Made by a program: the position numbers and the translations under genes. The notes below the pieces were generated by a model, which made no database searches, was not told the DNA's origin, and was given only the letters and a program-made list of their open reading frames with translations. Below, in pieces: positions 23,701-35,700 of a DNA stretch of 64,000 nucleotides. The DNA is from Cornus controversa. Lineage: Eukaryota > Streptophyta > Magnoliopsida > Cornales > Cornaceae. Position 1 is the first letter of the stretch. Each line of letters starts with the position of its first letter. The stretch spans positions 50,951,755-51,015,754 of the forward strand of contig CM048853.1 of the NCBI GenBank assembly GCA_026545225.1, given 5' to 3'.

Positions 23701-26700
23701 CTATTGTGTCTATCAGTATTACATGAAGCTCTCAGATGGTTATGTTGATAATGGATCATTATGCAAACGACTGAATAAGGATCTTATCCCTCAAACACAA
23801 GGCCCCAACCCCATCAATTTTTCAAACATATGCAGTAGTCATGCAAAAGATAGGACTTACGAGAAGGAAAGCATATTCCGAACTTTGGGTGCTTCAGGCA
23901 TGTCCATAAACAATGAATTTGAGAAGAAAGACATGCGCCTTCTAGCTTCTAAATTTGTTGGCACGTCCATAGCGGATTCTTTCACAGTAAGCAATAGATG
24001 AATTCTTCTGATCTGCAGAAAATAACAACCTCTGCAAGTAAGATGTATAAATCAAAGAGGAAAGGTAATATTAATAATCATTGCATTACTTGAAAAACAA
24101 AAATAATGGATAAAAAAAGAGAAAAAAAGATATATGGGAAAGGGAGAGAAGACAGCCATACGAAATTCTCACAATCTTTAATCTGGCTCCCCTTGTCTAA
24201 ACATCAGACTGAATTCTAGCAAAATGATCAGGAAAAACCTCATATGTTGTACTATACTGCAAGTAAAACTTACTTTTTCTTTCCAAGCTTCCGTTTCTTC
24301 TGTGACTGGAAACCTAAGAGAGCCAAAGAACTGATATTGTTGATCTAGAGGTGTCATTCCTTCATTCATTCCATAAGATCCACCATGGTTTGAATCTTGC
24401 AAACTATTTGATAAAATAATAAACATATAGTAATTATATTAACATGTGAAATATGCTGGACAAGATATTGCTTCAACATGATTTACCTAGAAAATTGGTC
24501 CTCCATTATGTCTCTAGTTACAACCTCTAGCATGTTCAGTAAGACAATTACAACCTGATCCTTGTCCTCTTTTTTATTTTCTTTCTGTAGAATTGAAACT
24601 GATTCAGTTAAGATTCACTAAAACCTTAAGTCCATAGGAACAATAATGTGGAAGTTCATCAGTTAAATATATTTACCAAGTATTCAATAAGCTGAACAAA
24701 TTGTTCATAGAGGTTTGGGAGAGCACTCATATTCAATTCACTTATCAGAGTATCCTTTCGTATGTGTTCATCTACTATGGAGAAAATTTCATTTAAAACG
24801 CTGGAATAATAAACAACATGTTAATAACAAGATATTGGGAAAAATTAACAGTTCTGCATATTATTTGATCAACTTTGTCAGATGGTAATTAACTTACGGT
24901 TTTTCACGTTCCCCTAAAACTAAAAAATTGATGATGTTTTTACATGAAGCATAGCATTCGCGAACAGCAGAGACCATATAATTGTCTGCATGCAGTCGTT
25001 TTTTCAGTTCACGGTCTCTCCCGTTGCTATCTTTAGCCATATCCAGTGCTATAGGAAGCTACAAATATACACAGGATGGATGCATATTTTGTTTAGCAAG
25101 GTTACATCACAGATTTATAAATCATTTGTAAAAATTAATGAAATAAATTAGCTCAGGGATTTAAAAACCTTGCTGGCAAGTAAAAACGGAGGCCACCGGA
25201 TAAGGTCCAAATCACGGTCTGCCCAATAGGGGACAAGCAGTAGGTTCATTTCCCTGTAAAGCCAAAGAAAAAATCAGCATTCTAAAATGATGCCTAATAA
25301 AATATAAAAGAAGAAAATCGAAAAGGAAATAGTATGAAGGAAGTTGCAGAAGTCAATTAAAATTCAATTCCCTTCTCGAGTAGGGAAACACTTCCTGGTG
25401 TTGGTGTCCTCATATTACCTATTGTCTATAAGGTCCTCCTCTCTGAAACTAGTAATTATTTTGTTCCATAACTGAGCAAACCTTGCTGCCTCCTTCCCTT
25501 TGTCAGACGGGATCTAAAATGAACATCCAACACACTGAACTTGATGAATCAACTAAAGGGATAGGTACTAACACAGATCAGTATAATATTGATGGTAATT
25601 ATCAAAAGATATATACATGAATTACATATACATATATATAGTGAAAAAATTATTCAAAAGAAACTGTAATTGAACCTCTTCATATTTGCGAGAAAATGTG
25701 GCCATCAGTCCCTTCTTAGTTTTCTTCCTATCCAATGGAACCAAGCAACCATTGAAAGCACCCGGCAATGACTGAAATCGGGACCTCAGCATTCTCAATG
25801 TTCGTATCTGAATTCAAATTAGAGAAATTAAATTTATCATTTTAAGAATCAACAATCAACAAAAAATGGACGCCAGTGTTTAAGAAGGAAAACATCTTTT
25901 CTTCACTGAGCTTGTCTAATAGTTTTAAGAGAAAAAACTAAATGAAGGAGGGTTTTTTTTTTGGGGTGGTAAAACACTAAATGAAGGAGTAACAGTTTGC
26001 TTTAGATACTAAAATGGAATTTGTGTTGAGGAGCTCGACTAGTAGAGAGTATGAATGTATTACTTCATAGAAATAAAATAGGCAACAAACCACTTATCCT
26101 CATACAAAAGGCATGCCCCCATATATATGTACAACATCATGCCTGCTGGCTTTCAAATAAGTTGGTGCTTCATCATCATATTTAGCAAAATACGAACCTC
26201 TCAAGTCTTTGCTGGAAACGCTCTTATGTGAGGATAAATTAAATCTACAAAACTCAATATGACAAAGCCATAATCCCAACTATTTTGGGACAAATAAATG
26301 AGTTCTTTTCCACCATTCTGATCCATATTCTTATAGTCAGCGACAAGAATTCTTTGCCACCATTCAGCTCCATGTAGAACCATATCCACTATTAGATATT
26401 TGGCAATAGTTTCTTTCTTCATAGCATTGATCAATATTCTTTTGTACCCTGTCTTTTTGGCATCTTCAACTTGTTTCGAATCACTTGGTGTGCAGGTGCA
26501 TTCATTGGTTGTTGGTATGCAATTAATCATCAAAGTAGAATATTATTCAATTGGTGTAAAGTTTATGTTTCCATTTATGCATTCAATAATTACTCTAATA
26601 TTTTTCTTTTTCATGGTCTTTTTTTGTATTCCCACTCATTCATCTTAACCTCCTCGTTTCAGCTACATGTGTTTTTTTTAGACATTAGCCAACTCCAAAT

Positions 26701-29700
26701 AGTTGGGGAAAGGTTTTGTTGAGTTGTTATTTTTTTGAGTGAGTTATTTAACTTGCCCAGTATTTGATGACCATACTGATAAACCCATGGGCAGAACTCA
26801 TACTTGAAAATTAGCTTACAAGGGGAGGGTGCCCATGTATATATACACCGCACATCCCAAAAGTACCCAGCGATGTGGGACTATGCTAACACTTCCCCTC
26901 AGTACTTGGAGACACTCGGCTCTCTCCCTCCATGCGTACACCTGCTCTAATACCATGACAAACCCATGGGTAGAACTCATCCTTGAAAATCGGCTTACAA
27001 GGAGAGGGTGTCCATGTGTATATACACTGCACATCCCAAAGGTACCCAGGCGATGTGGGACAAGGAGAGGGTGCCCATGTGTATATACACCACACATCCC
27101 AAAGGAACCCAGGCGATGTGGGACTATGCTAACACATGCAACCCTCTTTAGGAAAAACATGCAGAATTTTAGGGAATGATATAGATGTTTAGCCAATGTA
27201 CTACAGAATAATAGTAACCTACTTCATTCTTTTATGCTCTAGAGATGGAGTCTCATGAAGAGAGTGAGTATGATTAATAGACTGCTGGTCATAGAATTAA
27301 CTTCTCCATTTATCCATCCTGTTTAAATTCTATGATTAATACCATCTCTGGCTTCTCTCTTTCTGCGCATGATCAAGTCCAGTTAATGAAAATGTTTGCT
27401 TTTTGGTACCTTTTGACCCTTGATCTTCACTATATCCCTACTAGTATTTCTATTTTTACTAAATTTTCATTCCATATATTCAATTTTATACTCATCTTAA
27501 GCCCTTTTGAACATTTAGATGTCCATCTTTCTCTTATTTCATCGTCATTCATTTAAACATTTAGATTTTCACTTTTAATGCACTTAATATTATTAAAATC
27601 TCTAGTTTTCCTCTCTCTTAATTTAGCAAGTTTTATATATTCTTCTCTCATCCTTTGTATCTAATTTCGAATAAGTATCATCCTATGTTCTACACTTAGC
27701 ATTTTTCACTACTCTTTTAACTTCTTTATTTGAATGTCTGTGTTTCTCAAAGGTTTCACCATTTCTAGTTTTTTTTTTACCAAATTCTAAAAAAATCCCT
27801 TTTTGTTCATACAATTGTTTGGACGTCCTCATCCCATCATGAAGTTCCCTTAGATAATGGTCCTCTTCCTTTTGATTCCTCCAAAATTTCTTTGTCATTC
27901 TTTTAATACTTCAACCATCTTATTCCACATTATATTATTTCAATCTTCCAAATTCCATGTAATTTCTTTTAACATCTTTCCTTTCAAAATTCCATCATCT
28001 AGTTCTTTGATTAATCCCCTTTCCCTTCCTTGATTGTCCTTTGATTCACATGTCCAAGACTATTAACCTATGTTGTGATGTTAAACTCTTTCCTAGAATA
28101 ACCTTACATTCTTTACACTCGCGTTTGTTTACTTTTCTAAAAGATCGATCTGACTCATATTTAATCCACTTTAAAGGTTATCAAATGTTGATCTCTCTTT
28201 TTAAAATAGGTAGTTACTAACATAAGTTTATATCGTATACAGCATCAATCAAATCTACCAATCGAGTCCACCATGCACTATCTCATATCTTCGACAATCT
28301 TTTCTTACATGACCATCAAAGTTTCGTAAAAAAAAATTCTCTGCTTTTGGTACTTCTTGAATTAGTTCATCTACATGTTCTCAAACTTGTGTTTTAATAT
28401 CTTCGTTCAGTCTATCTTGGAGTGCATAAGCGTTAATTAGATTAACTATATTTCCTCCTAGTACAAGTGCTACTAATATCTTTCTATCCCCATTTCTAAT
28501 AACTGTAACAAAATTTTATTTTTAAAGTCTTATTTAAATTATCTTTACTCCATTTCTACGTCTATCTTTTTTTCTTTTTTTCAGTAAGCTCTGTCCATCA
28601 TTTTCAATGTAATAAAGTTCTGATTTTGTAATTATTTATTTTATCAGGTAAGTGCTCACACACACATTGCCCACTATGGGGCTCGAACCTCTCCCCTCCT
28701 GTTTGAGGATAGGGAAGTTATACCATTGGGCTCGCCCTTTGGTAAGTTGTGATTTTGTATTTCAATAGCTTTAATTATCTCCCAACCCATTTATTCTCTT
28801 GTAAGAACACTATTAGTGATAAAAACGGGTTTAGGTGGTATAGACATATACAATGGATGCACCAATAAGAAAAGAAAGACTAGCTAAAATAAAAGGTAAA
28901 AGATAATGAGACAGACCACAACTAATGTGGGGTGTAGTACTAAAAAAAGGATCTTAAGAAATTAGCTATAATACGAGACAAAACTTGTTATAAGAAAGAA
29001 TTAAAGAAGAGACTTTATGTGGCCAACCCCATTCAATTGGGAGTGAGGGAAAAATAATAATGAAGATGACAACATAAATACAGATTCTTGCTTGCATAGA
29101 GAACAGAACAACAAAAGACAACCAACTTATTTAAATGAGAGCTAGAGGATAGGAGACTCCACCAACCTCCCCAAGACGACGAAATGCACCATATATACCT
29201 CCAAATATTGTGGAAAAAATAGCATACCAAATCTGAGTATCCATGAAATAGACCTGTAAAAAAAACTTTTTAGACACCAAGAACAAGATGAGCATTGAAT
29301 AAGAAACCGAGTGGCACAGATCCAACACAGAAATAGATGTTAACATACTAAGACAATAGGAGCCCAGAGTGCAATCACGACGCCAATATTGTTCTTGGCT
29401 GCAAACAGCAAACAATAAGATCACAAACCATCTGGATGTCTTATATAGGTGTATGTATGTATATATTTGATATACATATATTTAAGAGTTTCATATTGAT
29501 TACCTCGAGGGAAGAACTCATGCCATTGGAAACGTCTTACGTGAACTTCCATAATGGCTTTTGTTGGACCAACAAGAGGCCGTATCTGCAAAGAGAAAAA
29601 AGTTAGACAATTTGCTGTTGTACAATGTGAAACAACAATCAACCTCAGACTGTATGATAAAAACTTCACCAACTAGAACAAAGAAGTTTGGTTCTTGTCA

Positions 29701-32700
29701 AAATCATCATGATGGTTGCTAATTGGGTGGATTGGGTACGAATCTAAAATCTGACTTGAATTGCACGATGTGGCTGCCCTTAAACTCAAATCCCCCAAAA
29801 CCAAGCTTACAGCCCAAGCTTTTCCCATAGCACCTAGAAATGTATAAATATACTACTAAATACTTCTATATGAAAATATATTTTATTCGAAAACTGATTA
29901 AGATGGTTTGGACATGTATAAATAAGACTAGTAAGTGCACCATTTAGGAAGAGTAACATGGTCCACAATATGGATAATGCTAGGGAAGGGAAAGACCAAA
30001 ACTACAATGGTTAAAGTTAGCAAGGAAAGATACGATAACATGCGGTATGACTGAGGCTGGAAAAATAGGATTAATGTAGCTGACCCCAAGCAGTTGGGAA
30101 AAGGCTTTGTTGAGTTGAGTATTCCTTCTACAAACATGTAACTGATATTTATATATTCTGTCAATTATACATTGTTTAGTTTGTTCATCATACTTTGACT
30201 CTTTTTTCTTTATTCTGTGAATTATACATTGGTTTATTTGTTCATCATACTTCAACTCTTTTTCTTCATTAGATCAGGGGAAGGTTCCAAATTTTTGTTG
30301 TCAAAGAAGTAAAAGTATTTTATGAAAGTACGAATCTATTTAACTTATAGTCATAATCTGCCAGATTAGTAGTTTTAGTCCAGTTCATGTTAAAATGAAA
30401 ATCAAGATTCCCTTCTCACTACTGGCAATGCCAGGGATCCTAACAATCATAGATGAATGAGAGGAAGACCTCTATATAGTAACTGAATGCTAACTTTGCC
30501 ACTATGAGGAGAACCCAGAAAACAGAGTACCTGCAAGTGGAAACAGGCATAACAAATTAGTAAGTGAAGTGCAGATTTACATCAAGCAGTGTTCAGCTGA
30601 CAATTCAATACTGTATTCTTACTTGAAAATAGAAAACACACTCTCTTGCATTCCCCTTCCAACATAGAGCCGAGGCTACAATACAACAGAAAATTAAATA
30701 ATAAAGACTAAAAAAAGAAAGGAAAAAAAAAAAAAACAAGAAACTGAACATAATAATTATAAATTCAAAGGCAGGATGTTACAGCTTTAGGTAATATATC
30801 TACAGATACAAATAAATTATTGACTAGAGAACCACAAACACACTAATCAACATTAAATGACAAGGAGATGTTCCTGCATACCTGAGACCACCACATTGTG
30901 AGCATCACAATTTTATAGTCTGACCTCTCTAGATACCGGCGGATGAAAGGAAACAGAAACAGCAATGTAGAGAGCATGTTTGGAGACAAGTAAATGAGAA
31001 CTGCCAAAATGAACATAGAAGGTGAACTGGGACTATTCCCAAACCAATTCTTAATGGTCTGACCAAAACCAGAAGGATTTTTCCAACTATAAGCATAAGT
31101 TACTGGTAAAACGACCACCCATGCTGCAGCAGAAACAACCTTCAAAATGTATCTTAGCTTAACATAAAATGACATGATGTGCCTTGCTTTCCAGCTCATA
31201 ATTATATCAAGGACAGCTGCAGTCATGAAGAGTGAATTATTCAAGTCACAACTTTAATGTAGAATATTGTCAAAATAATCGCAGAGGCATATTGTGGATA
31301 AGATAGTATCCTTGCTCATTTTGTACACAAAAATTAGCTATCATCTTCTTTTCTTTAAAGAAGGTGCAATTGCATATTGGGCCAAGAGCATATGCCATAA
31401 CAGCCTTTAACATATAGTTTCAATTTTGAATGTATAAAAACCTTGAATTGCACTACCATAACTATTCTGGAGTTAAAAGATATGAGAGGCCACAATGAAA
31501 TTGGAGAAAACTGATGGATAGAGATCTATGTTTGTCAAGACATAATTTGGAAGCAAATGACAAGAAACTGTTGATTTTGGACATTTGACCAACACTTTTC
31601 AGTAACTCCCAACGTGTAAAAAACAAACCTATATGGTTTCGAAATAGATTTCTTTTTGTATAGAGAAAAGCCTTGTTAGATCTCAAGCTGCCATCTCACC
31701 TAAAACCAATTAGTGTCAAGGAGGGCAAACTCTAATCTTTTACAGGCAAAGACGGATCCTGATAAGAGTGCCATGTGAACATGAGAGTGGTCTCCAGCAA
31801 CACTCCCCTGCATGATGGCACTCACGCAGAGTCGAACCCGTGACCTCCTGGCTCTAATACCAATTGTTGGCCTTGGATTAGGCCGTCGCATCTCATCTGA
31901 AAACCAATTGGTATTAGAGCCGAAGGTCATGGGTTCAAGTCCAAGGAACGTCATCGCGTGGGAGAGGGATTGTTGGGGCACTGCAATAACGCTCCTTGCA
32001 CGGGTGGGTCAGCGTGAGCCCGGTGCTCTAAAAACTTAAGATGTTAGAGAGGGTGAAACTTAAATCCTTCAACAAGCCCCCTCACGTGTGGCCTTGGTCC
32101 AACACGTGTTTCAATTTTTAATTAGTGTGACGGTGAGGTTCGAACTTAGGACCTTGCTTGTGGTAGAAACCTGCTCTGATACAACTTGTCGGATCTCAAG
32201 CCACCATCTCACCTAAAACCAATTGGTGTTAAGGAGGGCAAACTCTAATCTTTTACGGGCTAACATGCATCATGTTAAGAGTGCCACATGAACACATGAA
32301 AGTGGTATCCAACAACAGTATATTATAGATAAAGGTCATATTAAGGATTTGTATTTAATTTATTGAAAATTTTGACCACGTTTGAGATTAGAAAATTTGC
32401 AATAAAATGAAGGGTAAACTACACTAACCTCCCTTGAGGATTTGCATAATTATACATGGGTGGGATGTTTGGCCTTTAAAACACTGTGTCCCCCTGAGGT
32501 TTGGTGCGTGTGTTCAACAACCCCTCTCCCGTTATTTACCCGTCAAAACCATTAACAAAATTTTAAAAAATGACTTATTTGCCCTTGCCTTGTGGGAAAA
32601 GACATTAACTGTAGATTTTGCCATGAAATGATAAAAAAAACCACTAACACATTGACCCAAATGCCCTTAAAAAGCTAGGTAAAATTACAAGATTACCCAA

Positions 32701-35700
32701 CACTATCCCTCACTGTCCTTTTGTTTTGTTGAAACCCACTTGCTCCATCATCCCCACCTCCACCACAAACGGAAAGTTCCGTAAACGGTATCTCTCTCTC
32801 TCAGCTCCCTTAATGTTGGAGAATTTAAATATTTAAGTTGCACCCTCTCTAAAAGCTTAAGCTTTTAGAGTAGATGGTTGTCAACATGATATCAAAGCCA
32901 GCCTAGTTAGGTATCAGAGCAGGGTCTGCTCGGTCTTGGGTTCAAACCTCACCATCACCCCGATAATTAAAATTGGCACGTGCTGGACCAAAAAGAAGGT
33001 CACACGTGAGGGGGGGTGTTGGAAAATTTAAATATTTAAGTTGCACCCTCTCTAAAAGCTTAAGCTAAGCTTTTAGAGTAGATGGTTGTCAACACTTAAC
33101 TCTCCAGAACTAGGACAGGCCCCTTAAGTGCCTCTCTCTCTCTCTCAAAACCTCTAAACCGAAACTGACCCAATATATAATTGTGAAGAAAACAAACATT
33201 GTTTTCTAAAATCAACTGAAATAACTAGAGAACAAGGACGACAAGGGAATAGAATTGATTAAAGCAAAGAGACAGAAAAGGCAAATCAATATCAAATTAG
33301 TGTTGTATGAAAACCAAAAGAAAAGCAAATCAATTGGCGTGATGCTCATTGTGGTATGAAAATGTGTCAAAGAAAAACTTCCTCATTATATATAATTACC
33401 ACGGCTTCCACCACCATTCTCTCTCTCACACCACCGCCACCATTTTTTCTTTTTCTCTAAAACCCATTTCACATTATCCTATTGTTCTCAACTTTTCCAA
33501 ACTCTATCCATTTTCTTAATGTTCCTATAAATGTGCTTTTGAACAGACCCAAAATGGGTTTTACCAGGAAGGAGAGAAATTATGAGTATTTTGTATAAAC
33601 TCATATCAAGAACCATATATATTGTGTGTGTGTGTGTGTGTGTATTATGTATATATGAATTTGTTGTTAAGAGAGAGGAGAGAGAGAAACTGAGAGAGAG
33701 AGAGAGAGGGGAGAGAACAAATGTCTTTTTACTTTATAAGATATTTTGTATTATAATAATATATTACAAATAATGGTATAACTGATTTTTCACACTTACG
33801 GTCGTTGGAGAGGTTAGTATAATAAAGGCCAAACGATCTAGCCATGTGTAATTAGGCCAAACCTCAGGGGAGGTCAATGTATTTTTCCCTATATTGAATA
33901 TTACTATTAAAAGGAGTTGAGGAGGGAGGACGAAAGGAGTCCCTGTGATGGGTATTGGGTATATATAGATGTATATAGTTATCGTCATCACCATCATTTT
34001 TGCCTTTATCTCGTATGAAATGATTCAGCTGCAAAAATTTTATTTTTCCATTCTTTTCTATCATAAGTCATTTATCCTATTAGGTATAATTTATAAAATT
34101 CATTTCTTATTACTTCATTCAATGTTAGTTTTGGTTGACTTTTTTGTCTCTTACCTTCTACATAAATCATTCTTCATTTTCTCACCAATGAATCTACAGA
34201 TCTGTAATGAATACATCCATACTTTCTTTTATTTGCTAATTAATAGGTTTCACTCATAATTTCTCCCTTACACATTAATTATAATGCATATCTCTTCTAG
34301 TTACTCCGAACAACCATCTCAGCATTCCCATTTCAGCCACATGAATGTGCTGTTCTTATTTCTTTTTCAACGTCCAACAGTCTACTCCATATGAGATCAC
34401 CGGTCTGATGAATGTCCCATATACTTTTCCTTTTAAACTTATTTGATATTCATTTATCACTTAAAACACTACTAGCTTGGCTCAACTTTCTCCAACTTAT
34501 TCCAATTATATTACTTATATCATCATCTATCTCTCTGTCTTTTTGTATAATTTATCCTAAATATCAAAATTGATTATTCTAAGTAATGGTTTGGTCTTTA
34601 ACTGTTATTACTATATTATCATTTTCTATAGCATTACTAAATTTACATTCCATATATTATGTTTTAGTTCTACTAATTTTTAAACCTTTTGACTCTAATA
34701 CATTTCTCCAAGACAATCTAAGTTTTTATCATGGAATGTCTCCTTGCAAGTCTTTCATTATTTCATCCAAAATTATTGTGAATAAATATGGGTTTAGCAT
34801 TGAACCTTGGTGTAATCCTACTTTTATAGGAAAATCTAGGAAGCACTAACACTTAACCAAAGATGTCGTGGCAGTGTCGGACACATGTCAGACACGCGAA
34901 TACAGTCCGGGCACATGTCAAACATGACTAGAAGTGTCCTGAAATTTGAACATTTTATTTACTAGTTGGACAAGGATGAGACACGGCATGGATACGACAA
35001 GGACACGTTTTCGACACTTTCAGGACATGGTGGGGTGGTTTTGTAATTATTTTTTTTTAAAGAATGAGATTCAATAAAATTTAAAATATATTATGGGTTA
35101 ACTATAGAAATAATATAAAATTTAAGAAAACAAAAATAAAAAACATCTAACTCTAAGACGCTTGCCTTTTTATCCAAAAGCATAAGCGGTTGGGTAGTGT
35201 TGCATACTCACCCTTATAAGCCCATAACGTTCCCCATCTGGATCCGATTGGGACAAGAACCTCTAACAAGTAACAACTATGCTATAGATGCATATAGTGA
35301 ATACATGAATATATTGTCATATCTTGTCGTGCTTGTGACCTGTTCATTATGGATTTGTTGTGCTGACTTTTCCATATAACATAGTTTTCCATGCAACATA
35401 AGCATAATCCATATTGTTGTATAACAATTTACAACCCAACAAAATTTTATTTACCTTTAATTTTTACACTCAAATGTCAAATCTTAGTGAAAACAAACTC
35501 AACCATTTATAAACTTACAAGAGCAGACATTAAGAACAGGCCAATATAGAATTCCTTGATCGCTTTTCCAAAATATTATGTGAGGATACTATACAGATAT
35601 CACAGGAAAAAGCAAATATGGTGTGTATAAATCTAAGATTATTGGTAATATTTGCAACTTAAAAGTTAAAATTCAGGACTACCACATAACTCCGGCTCCC

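Larger units (their letters stand above)
16020..23800 (+). mobile_element. Degenerate Copia element 4 (outermost host of the intron 28 nest)
   Basis: Split by Copia 3. Left part: LTR-like sequence up to about 16355, primer-like TGGTATTGGAG near 16360, gag [20 protein letters not shown] near 16465-16525, and [23 protein letters not shown] near 17115-17195. Right part from 21949: [11 protein letters not shown] continues the same region, then a zinc-binding pre-integrase-like [13 protein letters not shown] near 22120, and reverse-transcriptase remnants [10 protein letters not shown] and [20 protein letters not shown] near 23580-23680. Stops and frameshifts are everywhere and no 3' LTR is visible, so it is an old truncated copy. 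Confidence 0.72.
32411..33890. mobile_element. Long-TIR non-autonomous DNA transposon containing a TRIM
   Basis: The left end AGGGTAAACTACACTAACCT.. (32411-about 32480) and the reverse complement of the right end, AGGGAAAAATACATTGACCT.. (33890-about 33822), align over about 65 bp, including CCTCCC-TGAGGTTT and the GTTTGGCCTTT block. The interior is non-coding with (CT)n, (GT)n and (GA)n tracts. A complete TRIM sits at 32814-33094. No target duplication could be settled. Confidence 0.7.

Noticed and set aside
26816..27196. Overlapping open frames on both strands (up to 126 codons)
   Set aside because: They fall in the TRIM family C LTRs and contain repeated peptides; explained by the repeat.
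31812..32039. ORFs of 75-93 codons with splice-like borders
   Set aside because: Inside the TRIM family E cluster; no protein family similarity.
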